This document shows, piece after piece, positions 52,281 through 60,408 of a stretch of DNA of 64,000 nt (within the stretch, counting starts at the first letter, position 1; each line of letters begins with the position of its first letter). The notes beneath the pieces are model-generated. The model made no database searches and had not been told where the DNA came from. It saw nothing but the letters and a program-made list of their open reading frames with translations. Source of the stretch: Streptomyces dioscori (lineage in GTDB: Bacteria; Actinomycetota; Actinomycetes; Streptomycetales; Streptomycetaceae); assembly GCF_003024195.1 (NCBI RefSeq), contig NZ_KZ679040.1, positions 62,001 to 126,000 of the forward strand, given 5' to 3'. The translations under genes and the position numbers were made by a program.

Positions 52281-52610
52281 GCCGTCGAGTCAAGCGCCGG
52301 GCGGGACCCGGACGACATGGTTCGGACGCGCACCGGCATAAGCGGACGTCCAACGCCCGCCCGGTGCGGGGCCGGTGGCCGGACGGCGTGGGCGGGTAGG
52401 GAGCGGCGCGGGGCTTCCCGCCGCGCGCGGGGGAGGGCACTGTAGGAGTACGAGCCCTGCGCGGCCCCCTCAAGGGCCCCGCGCGGCCCTCTCGCGCACC
52501 CCCACCGCACGACCTCCCCCGACCTCCCCCGACCTCCCCCGATCTCTCCCGACGTCCCACGATCCCTCACCGGCCCCTCACGGCGGCAACCCCAAGGCGG
52601 TGACAGGCAC
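52281..52610. other. Intergenic region with a decanucleotide tandem repeat
   Basis: This 330-bp divergent gap shows no gene. The right half carries the GACCTCCCCC tandem repeat (52511-52570). The left half is GC-rich without recognised elements. Confidence 0.6.
52511..52570 (+). repeat. 10-bp tandem repeat GACCTCCCCC, three perfect and three decayed units
   Basis: Units start at 52511, 52521 and 52531 (identical), then 52541, 52551 and 52561 with substitutions. The block ends about 40 bp before the CGNR gene and is pyrimidine-rich on the + strand throughout. Confidence 0.85.
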
Positions 52611-53204
52611 ATGGCACTGGGCACGGCCACGGCCCCGTACGAGCTGCGGTTCGACTCCGGGCGGATCTGTCTCGATCTCCTGGCGACCACGCACCCCGAG
52701 GAACGGCTCGACTCGGCCGAGCCGCTGCGGGCCTGGATCACCGGATCCGGACTCGTCCCGGCGGGTACGCCGCTCGCGTCGGCCGACTCCTCCTGGATCA
52801 TGGGCTTTCGTGAACTGCGCGGCCATATCGGACAGTTGGTGCGCAAGGAGCCCGTACGGGACTCGCGGCCCTTCGTCATCGCGCTGGCCCGGGTCAACGA
52901 ACTCGCCCGCGCCGCACCGCCCGTACCCTTGGCGGTGTGGGACGCGGGCGGCTCGCTCGTGCGCGCCCTGTGCTCCCCGCCGACCTGCGCGGCGCTCCTC
53001 GCGGCCGTCGCCCGTGACGCGGTGGAGCTCCTCACGGATCCGGCGGCCCGCGCGAGCATCCGGCAGTGTGAGGGAGACAACTGCCCCATCGTCTACCTGG
53101 ATACGTCCAGAGGACGTCGTCGCAGGTGGTGCTCCAGTGAGGTGTGCGGAAACCGCGAGCGGGTGGCCAGGCACCGGCGCAGAGCAGCCCTCGCACGGGC
53201 TTAG
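52611..53204 (+). CDS. CGNR zinc-finger transcriptional regulator (ABATE domain)
   Basis: The 197-residue product has an N-terminal stress-linked ABATE domain beginning RFDSGRICLDLLATTH. The C-terminal CGNR zinc finger has C-x4-C (CEGDNC) and C-x4-C followed by GNR (WCSSEVCGNRERVARHRRR). AAGGCGG precedes the ATG. The basic tail fits DNA binding. Targets are unknown. The gene precedes sigU in the same direction, but with about 160 bp between. Confidence 0.9.
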   Translation: MALGTATAPYELRFDSGRICLDLLATTHPEERLDSAEPLRAWITGSGLVPAGTPLASADSSWIMGFRELRGHIGQLVRKEPVRDSRPFVIALARVNELARAAPPVPLAVWDAGGSLVRALCSPPTCAALLAAVARDAVELLTDPAARASIRQCEGDNCPIVYLDTSRGRRRRWCSSEVCGNRERVARHRRRAALARA

Positions 53205-53367
53205 GATCTGCCGTGGATCCCTCGTGAAGCACTTGTGGAGCAGATGAGGAGACGAAATCCTCGTGCTCCTCACAAAGAATTCCATTCACTTTGAACAGCG
53301 CAACGCCCGCACCCGTATCCGGAGATGAGCGACCGACTGGGGGATCCCCCGGACACCGGAGGTAGGC

Positions 53368-53943
53368 GTGCGCAAGGATTCCGCCGTGGCCGATGAACGA
53401 TCGCCGAGGGCCCGACATCGCATGTCCCAGCCCTCGGAACCCGACGAGGAGCTGATGCGTGCGCTGTACCGCGAACACGCCGGCCCTTTGCTCGCCTATG
53501 TGCTGCGGCTGGTCGCCGGGGACCGGCAGCGGGCGGAGGACGTCGTGCAGGAGACGCTCATCCGCGCGTGGAAGAACGCCGGTCAGCTCAACCGAGCGAC
53601 CGGTTCGGTACGCCCCTGGCTGGTGACGGTCGCCCGGCGCATCGTCATCGACGGGCACCGCAGCCGGCAGGCCCGGCCGCAGGAGGTGGACCCGTCGCCG
53701 CTGGAGGTCATTCCCGCGGAGGACGAGATCGACAAGGCGTTGTGGCTGATGACACTCTCTGACGCGCTCGACGACCTGACCCCCGCCCACCGGGAGGTAC
53801 TGGTCGAGACGTACTTCAAGGGGCGTACCGTAAACGAGGCCGCCGAAACCCTGGGGATACCCAGCGGCACGGTGCGCTCACGGGTGTTCTATGCCCTGCG
53901 TTCGATGAAGCTCGCACTGGAGGAGCGGGGGGTGACGGCATGA
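53368..53943 (+). CDS. sigU: ECF sigma factor SigU
   Basis: This is an RNA polymerase sigma factor of the extracytoplasmic-function group. The 191 residues contain region 2 (about 29-95: LYREHAGPLLAYVLRLVAGD, AEDVVQETLIRAWKN, RPWLVTVARRIVIDGHR) and region 4 (about 125-185: LDDLTPAHREVLVETYFKG, EAAETLGIPSGTVRSRVFYA). GTG 53368 has RBS GGAGGT. Its stop overlaps the next gene's ATG (ATGA), coupling it to its anti-sigma factor. The symbol follows synteny with S. coelicolor SCO2954 (sigU), between nnaR and the malic enzyme gene. In that species, excess SigU activity blocks development. Confidence 0.88.
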   Translation: MRKDSAVADERSPRARHRMSQPSEPDEELMRALYREHAGPLLAYVLRLVAGDRQRAEDVVQETLIRAWKNAGQLNRATGSVRPWLVTVARRIVIDGHRSRQARPQEVDPSPLEVIPAEDEIDKALWLMTLSDALDDLTPAHREVLVETYFKGRTVNEAAETLGIPSGTVRSRVFYALRSMKLALEERGVTA

Positions 53944-54755
53944 GCACATACGGGGGATACGGAACGGGTAGTCCTGGACCCATGCAAAGTTCGCAAGGGC
54001 AGGGCGATCTGCACGAGACGGTAGGGGCCTACGCGCTGGGCATCCTCGACGACGCCGAGGCGACCGAGTTCGAGGCGCACCTCGCCACCTGCGAGTGGTG
54101 CGGGCAGCAGCTCGACGAACTCGCCGGCATGGAGCCGATGCTCGCCGCCCTCGCGGACCTGCCGGGAACCCGCGGCACACCGGCCATCGGCGAGACACTG
54201 GCCGTCCGCCCGAGCCCACAGCTCTCCGACCGGCTGGTCGGCGAAGTGGTCGAGCGGCGCGTCAAGGCCAAGAAGAGCAGGCGCCTGTTCTTCGGGCTCG
54301 CGGCCTCGCTGATCATCGGCGGCCCGATCGCCGCGATCGCGGCCACCGGCGGCGGTGACACCGCGCAGGAGGCCAAGCCCCTGGCGTCGGTCAGCCCCGC
54401 CAAGCAGGCGTTCGCCGGCATGGACGACAAGGTCGAGGCCACGGACGCGGCCACTCAGGTCAACGCCGCGGTCGGCACGGTGAGCAAGCCCTACGGCACG
54501 GGCATCGCCCTCCAGCTGAAGAACGTCAAGGGCCCGCAGAAGTGCTCCCTGGTCGCCGTCAGCAAGAGCGGCGAGCGGGAGACGGCGACCACCTGGACCG
54601 TCCCGAAGTGGGGCTACGGCATCAAGGGCGCCGCCACCGAGCTGGCCAGGAATCCGCTCTATCTCCAGGGCGCCGTGGCGATGAGCAACGCCGACATCGA
54701 CCACTTCGAGGTCGTCACCTTCGACGGTGACAAACTGGTCGAGGTCGACGCGTGA
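53940..54755 (+). CDS. rsuA: Anti-sigma factor RsuA (zinc-binding, single-pass membrane)
   Basis: The 271-residue product has a cytoplasmic zinc-binding anti-sigma motif HLATCEWCGQQL (H-x3-C-x2-C, about residues 39-46) with an upstream His (GDLHETVGAYALG). One membrane helix lies at about 118-138 (FFGLAASLIIGGPIAAIAA), and an extracellular domain of about 130 residues, of the anti-sigma-K C-terminal type (WTVPKWGYGI), follows. It overlaps sigU by 4 bp. It would hold SigU at the membrane until released. Confidence 0.9.
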   Translation: MSTYGGYGTGSPGPMQSSQGQGDLHETVGAYALGILDDAEATEFEAHLATCEWCGQQLDELAGMEPMLAALADLPGTRGTPAIGETLAVRPSPQLSDRLVGEVVERRVKAKKSRRLFFGLAASLIIGGPIAAIAATGGGDTAQEAKPLASVSPAKQAFAGMDDKVEATDAATQVNAAVGTVSKPYGTGIALQLKNVKGPQKCSLVAVSKSGERETATTWTVPKWGYGIKGAATELARNPLYLQGAVAMSNADIDHFEVVTFDGDKLVEVDA

Positions 54756-54894
54756 GCCGGCCGACGAGGCGTGCGGACCGGCGGGAAAGCCGGCGCGAAG
54801 TCGACCGGTAAGTGGATCAAGAGCGGAAACGTAGCCCGGCGGGCTCCCCTTCGCGTACGGTTGACGGCTGCCATGCACGTCAGAAGGGGGCCCG

Positions 54895-57372
54895 GTGGCC
54901 GCTCAGGTTCAGCAGGAAATGGCGCTCGATCCGGTAGGCGACTCCGTACGCGACCGGGAGATCGGCGTCGAACAGGAACACCTCGACCGGGTGTACCAGC
55001 GTCTTGAGGAAAAGATCCACGAGGCGGAGTTCCTGATGAACGACGCCGCCCAGCGCGGCCAGGTCGGTACGCCCGGGGCACTCGCGGAGCGCGACGCGCA
55101 GGTGTTCCGGGCGGGGATCCATCTCAACCGCCTGAACAACGAATTCGAGGACTTCCTCTTCGGAAGGATCGACCTCCTCCAGGGCAAGGACGGCAAGAAG
55201 GGCCCGGACGGCGCGTACACGGCGGTCGAACCCGCCGAGGGAGCCGTCCGCCCCGACAACACCGCCGACATCGCGGAGACCCTCCACATCGGCCGTATCG
55301 GCGTCCTCGACGCCGAGTACGCGCCGCTGGTCATCGACTGGCGGGCCCCCGCGGCCGCGCCGTTCTACCGCTCCACCCCGGTCGACCCCGGCCGGGTCGT
55401 ACGCCGCCGGGTCATCCGCTCCAAGGGCCGCAAGGTCCTCGGCGTCGAGGACGACCTGATGCGCCCGGAACTCAAGGCCACCCTCGCCGGGAACGAACTC
55501 CCGGTGATCGGCGACGGCGCCCTGATGGCCGCCCTGGGCCAGGCCCGCAGCCACACCATGCGCGACATCGTCGCCTCCATCCAGGCCGAGCAGGACCTCG
55601 TCATCCGGGCCCCCGCCGCGTCCGTCACGTACGTAGAGGGCGGCCCCGGCACCGGCAAGACCGCGGTGGCCCTGCACCGGGCCGCCTACCTGCTCTACCA
55701 GGACCGCAGACGGTACGCGGGCGGCATCCTGATCGTCTCGCCCACGCCGCTGCTCGTCGCGTACACCGAAGGCGTCCTGCCGTCCCTCGGCGAGGAGGGC
55801 CAGGTCGCCATCCGCGCCGTCGGCTCCCTGGTCGACGGCGCCGAGGCCACGCAGTACGACACGCCGGCCGTCGCCCGCGCCAAGGGCTCCTACCGGATGC
55901 TCAAGGTGCTGCGGCAGGCGGCGCGCGGGGCCCTGGAGACGCCGGGCACGCCCGGCGGGAACAGCGCCTCCGCCCCGGCCGGGCAGCTCTCGACCGGGCA
56001 GCTCTCGTTCGGCGACGAGGAGACGGAGGCGGGCGAGGAAGAGGGCGACGGCTCCCGGGCCCCGGCCGCCACGCCCACCCGGCTCCGTGTCGTCGCCTTC
56101 GGGCGCCGGCTGGAACTGGAGGCGCCCGAACTGGACCGCATCCGCAACAACGCGCTCTCCGGGACCGCGCCCGTGAACCTGCTGCGCCCGCGCGCCCGCA
56201 AGCTGCTGCTCGACGCCCTCTGGTCGCGCTCCGGCGCGGGCTCCCGGCACACCGACCCCGAGCTGGCCGCCGAACTGCGCTCGTCGTTCGACGAGGACGT
56301 CAGCTCCGAGGACGCCTTCATCGCCTTCCTCGACGCCTGGTGGCCCGAGCTGACCCCGCGCGCCGTACTGGCGGCGATGGCCGACGAGCGGCGCCTCGGG
56401 CGCTGGGCGCGGCGCATCCTCAACCCCGGCGAGGTGCGCCGGGTCGCCCGCTCCCTCAAGCGGGACGGGCTCTCCGTGCACGACGTGGCCATGCTCGACG
56501 AGCTGGAGGCGATCGTCGGCACCCCGACCCGCCCCCGCAAGAAGCGCGACCTCGACCCCCTCGACCAGCTGACGGGCCTGGAGGAGCTCATGCCCCAGCG
56601 CGAGGAGACACAGCGCGAGCGGGCCGAACGGCTGGCCCAGGAGCGTACGGAGTACGCGCACGTCATCGTCGACGAGGCGCAGGACCTCACGCCCATGCAG
56701 TGGCGCATGATCGGCCGCCGCGGCCGGCACGCCACCTGGACCGTGGTCGGCGACCCCGCCCAGTCGTCCTGGTCGCACCCGGACGAGGCCGCCGAAGCCC
56801 GTGACGAAGCCCTCGGCAGCCGTCCGCGCCGCCGTTTCACGCTCACCGTGAACTACCGCAACCCGGCCGAGATCGCCGCGCTCGCCGCCAAGGTGCTGGC
56901 CCTCGCCATGCCCGGCTCCGAATCGCCGCGCGCGGTCCGCTCCACGGGCGTACAGCCGCGTTTCGTCACCGCGGTGCCCGCGGGCGGCGCGGCGGGCGGC
57001 GCCGCGGGCGGTCAGGGCTCCGGCGGCGCGCGGGAGGCCCTGTCGAAGACCGTGCGGGAGGAGGCTGCCCGGCTGCTCGACCAGGTCGACGGCACGGTCG
57101 GCGTCGTCGTCGCCATGAACCGGCGCGGCGAGGCCGCACGCTGGCTCGCCGGACTCGGGGACCGCGTGGTGGCCCTCGGCAGCCTGGAGGCCAAGGGCCT
57201 GGAGTACGACGCCACGGTGGTCGTCTCCCCGGCGGAGATCGCCGACGAGTCCCCGGCCGGGCTGCGCGTGCTGTACGTGGCCCTGACCCGGGCGACCCAG
57301 CAGCTCACCATCGTCTCGGCGGCCCGCGACGAACCGGACGCCGACGGGGTGCCGGATCTGCTGCGGGACTGA
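54895..57372 (+). CDS. HelD-like UvrD-family ATPase (RNA polymerase recycling factor)
   Basis: HelD proteins bind RNA polymerase and release stalled or post-termination complexes using ATP. The 825-residue product has an N-terminal coiled-coil (about 20-110, EQEHLDRVYQRLEEKIHEAEF). Walker A is GGPGTGKTAV at about 249-258, motif II is VDEAQDLTPMQW, motif III is GDPAQSSW, motif IV-V is LTVNYRNPAEIA and motif VI is VALTRATQQL. GTG 54895 has RBS AAGGGGG. No rifamycin-associated element (GGGGCTTGC half sites) is visible upstream, so this is more likely the housekeeping HelD than the rifampicin-protecting HelR. It is flanked by rsuA and a candidate small-RNA gene. Confidence 0.88.
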   Translation: MAAQVQQEMALDPVGDSVRDREIGVEQEHLDRVYQRLEEKIHEAEFLMNDAAQRGQVGTPGALAERDAQVFRAGIHLNRLNNEFEDFLFGRIDLLQGKDGKKGPDGAYTAVEPAEGAVRPDNTADIAETLHIGRIGVLDAEYAPLVIDWRAPAAAPFYRSTPVDPGRVVRRRVIRSKGRKVLGVEDDLMRPELKATLAGNELPVIGDGALMAALGQARSHTMRDIVASIQAEQDLVIRAPAASVTYVEGGPGTGKTAVALHRAAYLLYQDRRRYAGGILIVSPTPLLVAYTEGVLPSLGEEGQVAIRAVGSLVDGAEATQYDTPAVARAKGSYRMLKVLRQAARGALETPGTPGGNSASAPAGQLSTGQLSFGDEETEAGEEEGDGSRAPAATPTRLRVVAFGRRLELEAPELDRIRNNALSGTAPVNLLRPRARKLLLDALWSRSGAGSRHTDPELAAELRSSFDEDVSSEDAFIAFLDAWWPELTPRAVLAAMADERRLGRWARRILNPGEVRRVARSLKRDGLSVHDVAMLDELEAIVGTPTRPRKKRDLDPLDQLTGLEELMPQREETQRERAERLAQERTEYAHVIVDEAQDLTPMQWRMIGRRGRHATWTVVGDPAQSSWSHPDEAAEARDEALGSRPRRRFTLTVNYRNPAEIAALAAKVLALAMPGSESPRAVRSTGVQPRFVTAVPAGGAAGGAAGGQGSGGAREALSKTVREEAARLLDQVDGTVGVVVAMNRRGEAARWLAGLGDRVVALGSLEAKGLEYDATVVVSPAEIADESPAGLRVLYVALTRATQQLTIVSAARDEPDADGVPDLLRD

Positions 57373-57464
57373 GGGGGACCGGGTCCCGTGAATCGCGGGG
57401 CCCGTCCCGGTGAACCGCGGGGCCCGTCCGCGTAAAGCTTCCCTGTGAACCCACGGTGCGGGAA

Positions 57465-57492
57465 TTGCCTTACGGGGATCGTTTGTTACCTT
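57465..57492 (+). promoter_or_regulatory. Sigma-70/HrdB-type promoter
   Basis: TTGCCT (57465-57470), 16 bp, TACCTT (57487-57492). Initiation near 57500 is expected. Confidence 0.6.
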
Positions 57493-57499
57493 TGACGTG

Positions 57500-57663
57500 A
57501 CACCGGCCCGATCCAAGCCCCCGGGCCCAACCTTCGTCGCTACGAGCGACCACTTGCCGCGAGGCGAGCATGGCGGGTCGGTGTCATTGAACTTGGTTGA
57601 ACTTGAACGACAGCAGCAGTCGTACGGCGGAGGTCCACGTCACCCGGTGACGTGGACCTCTTT
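57500..57663 (+). ncRNA. Candidate small RNA or attenuated leader upstream of the malic enzyme gene
   Basis: It is bounded by a good promoter and a terminator-like hairpin, with no coding potential between. The ~160-nt product would be independent of, or attenuate, the malic enzyme mRNA. I recall a small RNA annotated in the same intergenic interval of S. coelicolor (scr2952), but this memory is not secure. Confidence 0.45.
57631..57663 (+). terminator. Terminator-like hairpin ahead of the malic enzyme gene
   Basis: AGGTCCACGTCAC (57631-57643) pairs perfectly with GTGACGTGGACCT (57647-57659) around a CCG loop and is followed by CTTTCG. Confidence 0.75.
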
Positions 57664-57800
57664 CGTCGTGAACAAAAGGTTCGCAATCCGGGGCGGCTAC
57701 CACGTACTCCGCGGTAGGTGCGACGATCGGACGGCAAACCCGCGAACGAGCAGTACTCGCAGCACTAGCAGTACTTCGGTGAAAGCAGAGGAAGTCGGCC

Positions 57801-59216
57801 ATGGCAACGGCGCCCAGCGTCTCCTACTCGATCACGGTCCGGTTGGAGGTGCCCGCGAGCGGAACCGCGGTCTCCCAGATCACCACCGCCGTGGAGTCCA
57901 GCGGAGGCTCGGTGACCGGCCTCGACGTGACGGCCTCCGGCCACGAGAAGCTCCGTATCGACGTCACCATCGCGGCGTCCTCCACGCAGCACTCGGAAGA
58001 GATCGTCGAGCAGCTGCGCGGCATCGAGGACGTCACGCTCGGCAAGGTCTCCGACCGTACGTTCCTGATGCACCTCGGCGGCAAGATCGAGATGGCGTCC
58101 AAGCACCCCATCCGCAACCGTGACGACCTCTCGATGATCTACACGCCCGGTGTGGCCCGCGTCTGCATGGCCATCGCCGAGAACCCCGAGGACGCCCGCC
58201 GCCTGACCATCAAGCGCAACTCGGTCGCGGTCGTCACCGACGGCTCGGCCGTGCTGGGCCTCGGCAACATCGGCCCCAAGGCCGCCCTGCCCGTCATGGA
58301 GGGCAAGGCCGCGCTCTTCAAGCGGTTCGCCGGCATCGACGCCTGGCCGCTGTGCCTGGACACGCAGGACACCGACGCGATCGTGGAGATCGTCAAGGCG
58401 ATCGCCCCCGGCTTCGCGGGCATCAACCTGGAGGACATCTCCGCCCCGCGCTGCTTCGAGATCGAGGCCCGCCTGCGCGAGGCCCTCGACATCCCCGTCT
58501 TCCACGACGACCAGCACGGCACGGCGATCGTCGTTCTCGCCTCGCTCACGAACGCGCTGCGCGTGACCGGCAAGTCCATCGGCGACATCCGCGTCGTCAT
58601 GTCGGGCGCGGGCGCGGCCGGAACGGCCATCCTGAAACTGCTGCTCGCCGCCGGCGTCAAGCACGCCGTCGTGGCCGACATCCACGGTGTCGTGCACGCG
58701 GACCGCGAGGACCTGGTGAAGGCCGCCGAGGACTCGCCGCTGCGGTGGATCGCCGACAACACCAACCCCGAGGGCGTCACGGGCACGCTGAAGCAGGCCG
58801 TGCGCGGCGCGGACGTGTTCATCGGCGTGTCCGCGCCGAACGTGCTGGACGGCGACGACGTGGCCGCCATGGCCGACGACGCGATCGTCTTCGCGCTCGC
58901 GAACCCCGACCCTGAGGTCGACCCGGGTGTCGCCCGGCAGACCGCGGCGGTCGTGGCCACGGGCCGCTCGGACTTCCCGAACCAGATCAACAACGTGCTG
59001 GTCTTCCCGGGTGTCTTCCGCGGGCTCCTGGACGCGCAGTCCCGCACGGTCAACACCGAGATGATGCTTGCGGCCGCAACGGCGCTGGCGGAGGTCGTGA
59101 CCGAGGACGAGCTCAACGCGAACTACATCATTCCCAGCGTCTTCAACGACAAGGTCGCGGGGGCGGTGGCGGGCGCGGTCCGCGACGCGGCGAAGGCGGC
59201 AGGCGTCACGGTCTGA
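57801..59216 (+). CDS. NAD-dependent malic enzyme with N-terminal ACT domain
   Basis: This enzyme converts malate to pyruvate and CO2, linking the TCA cycle to pyruvate. The 471 residues comprise an ACT-like regulatory domain (about 8-85) and the malic domain (about 95-230: SMIYTPGVARVC with the catalytic Tyr, NSVAVVTDGSAVLGLGNIGP). The metal and binding region is DIPVFHDDQHGTA, and the NAD-binding domain has GAGAAGTAILKLLL. In S. coelicolor the gene in this position (about SCO2951) is the NAD-specific enzyme, from memory. RBS AGAGGAAG precedes ATG 57801. A terminator follows at 59234. Confidence 0.94.
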   Translation: MATAPSVSYSITVRLEVPASGTAVSQITTAVESSGGSVTGLDVTASGHEKLRIDVTIAASSTQHSEEIVEQLRGIEDVTLGKVSDRTFLMHLGGKIEMASKHPIRNRDDLSMIYTPGVARVCMAIAENPEDARRLTIKRNSVAVVTDGSAVLGLGNIGPKAALPVMEGKAALFKRFAGIDAWPLCLDTQDTDAIVEIVKAIAPGFAGINLEDISAPRCFEIEARLREALDIPVFHDDQHGTAIVVLASLTNALRVTGKSIGDIRVVMSGAGAAGTAILKLLLAAGVKHAVVADIHGVVHADREDLVKAAEDSPLRWIADNTNPEGVTGTLKQAVRGADVFIGVSAPNVLDGDDVAAMADDAIVFALANPDPEVDPGVARQTAAVVATGRSDFPNQINNVLVFPGVFRGLLDAQSRTVNTEMMLAAATALAEVVTEDELNANYIIPSVFNDKVAGAVAGAVRDAAKAAGVTV

Positions 59217-59233
59217 GGCGCCGCCTCACCTCC

Positions 59234-59252
59234 CTGGGGGCTGCGCCCCCAG
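59234..59252 (+). terminator. Terminator hairpin of the malic enzyme gene
   Basis: CTGGGGGC (59234-59241) pairs with GCCCCCAG (59245-59252) around TGC, 17 bp after the stop codon. Confidence 0.65.
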
Positions 59253-59336
59253 CCCCCTGTCGCGCTTACGCGCTGGTCCTCAGACGCCGGACGGGCTGTA
59301 AGCGGGTTTCGTCCGCGGGTCCGGTGGGGGCTGGCC

Positions 59337-59509
59337 GCGCAGTTCCCCGCGCCCCTGGAGGCGGGGCTGCGCCCCGGCCCCTGTCGCGCTTGCGCGCTCG
59401 TCCTCAAGCGCCGGACGGGCTGAGATGGCCGCGGACGGGCTGGAACCACCGCGGGTGGGCTGAAAGGCTGGGGCGCAGCCCCGCCTTTCAGGGGCGCGGG
59501 GAACTGCGC
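59337..59509. repeat. Inverted pair of the 20-bp intergenic repeat
   Basis: Forward copy at 59337-59356, reverse-complement copy at 59490-59509, each preceded or followed by GGTGGGGGCTGG-type sequence, as in the 18.9-19.3 kb cluster. Confidence 0.85.
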
Positions 59510-60011
59510 GACCAGCCCCCACCGGACCCGCGGACGAGGATCTCCGCGGCGGGGTCCGGGGCGGAGCCCCGTGGAGGTGGCCGTCACGAGGGGGCTCCGC
59601 GCGGCGGGGTTCGGGGCGGAGCCCCGTAGAGGTAGCCGCTGTGACGGTTGCCACCCCGCGTCCAAACCGGCGCGTCGCCGGACACAGGGCGCGGGCCCGC
59701 CTCTAGGGTGGCGGCCAAGGCTCGGTCCCTGCGGGCCCACCAGGCCCTCACCGGCCCTGCGGTCCGCTGCCGGGAGCGGACGGAGCGTCACCATTTCGAG
59801 GCCGTGGCGCTTTTCGTGTGACTCCCAGGGGTGCCGGATTGGCTTTCCCGCCGCAGGTGGGGGCAGGATGCGTCTTCGGGCGCGAGGGTCCGGCCACGGA
59901 CCCGGGTCCGGGGACCGCCGAGGACCCTGGCAGCATCGGCTTCGACGTGCCCGATATGCGGCTCCGCCGCGTGGCACGCCTCAACGGCAAGAAGAACACG
60001 GGAGTAACAAC

Positions 60012-60293
60012 ATGAACCGCAGTGAGCTGGTGGCCGCGCTGGCCGACCGTGCCGAGGTGACCCGCAAGGACGCCGACGCCGTTCTGGCCGCCTTCGCCGA
60101 GACCGTCGGTGAGATCGTCGCCAAGGGCGACGAGAAGGTCACCATCCCCGGCTTCCTGACCTTCGAGCGCACCCACCGTGCCGCTCGTACCGCGCGCAAC
60201 CCGCAGACCGGTGACCCGATCCAGATCCCGGCCGGCTACAGCGTCAAGGTCTCCGCGGGCAGCAAGCTCAAGGAAGCCGCCAAGGGCAAGTAG
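60012..60293 (+). CDS. hupA: Nucleoid protein HU (HupA)
   Basis: HU bends and compacts chromosomal DNA. The 93-residue product starts MNRSELVAALADRAEVTRKDA and has the core GFLTFERTHRAARTARNPQTGDPIQIPA with the DNA-intercalating Pro in the beta-arm, ending KEAAKGK. It has the short HU form without the Lys/Ala-rich tail of the sporulation paralogue HupS. GGGAG lies about 9 bp before ATG 60012. Conserved neighbours (malic enzyme, murA) match the S. coelicolor hupA locus (about SCO2950). Confidence 0.94.
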   Translation: MNRSELVAALADRAEVTRKDADAVLAAFAETVGEIVAKGDEKVTIPGFLTFERTHRAARTARNPQTGDPIQIPAGYSVKVSAGSKLKEAAKGK

Positions 60294-60326
60294 GCGCTTA
60301 GCGCTTAGCGCTTCGCTGAGAACGCT

Positions 60327-60364
60327 GATGGGGCGGCACCCGGACTTCCGGGTGCCGCCCCATC
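60327..60364. terminator. Bidirectional terminator between hupA (+) and murA (-)
   Basis: A 17-bp stem starts at GATGGGGCGGCACCCGG (60327-60343), closes at 60348-60364, and has an ACTT loop. The genes converge on it. Confidence 0.9.
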
Positions 60365-60408
60365 GTGGTTCGCTCAAAGATGGCCTGGAACGCCGGCCGG
60401 GCTGACTG

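Larger units (their letters stand above)
57373..57800. other. Intergenic region with a promoter, candidate sRNA and malic enzyme leader
   Basis: In this 428-bp gap a promoter at 57465-57492 is followed about 140 bp later by a strong hairpin (57631-57659), then by about 137 bp up to the malic enzyme gene. The left end has repeated GCGGGGCCCGTCC elements (about 57395-57430). No protein gene is convincing. Confidence 0.6.
59217..60011. other. Long intergenic region with repeats between the malic enzyme and hupA genes
   Basis: No gene is supported in these 795 bp. It holds a terminator hairpin, two 20-bp repeat copies in inverted orientation (59337-59356 and 59490-59509), and duplicated segments such as GCGCCGGACGGGCTG (about 59282 and 59409) and GGGGCGGAGCCCCGT (about 59557 and 59615). 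The hupA promoter must lie in 59750-60010, but I cannot assign it. Confidence 0.65.

Noticed and set aside
54895..57372. HelR rifampicin-protection gene
   Set aside because: No rifamycin-associated element upstream. General HelD motifs do not distinguish the two, so no resistance role is claimed.
54880..57516. 878-codon open frame antisense to the HelD-like gene
   Set aside because: The sense gene has all ATPase motifs, and the antisense product has no recognisable feature.
59571..60011. N-terminal extension of hupA
   Set aside because: The open frame runs upstream through repeats and low-complexity DNA. HU proteins start at the ATG at 60012.
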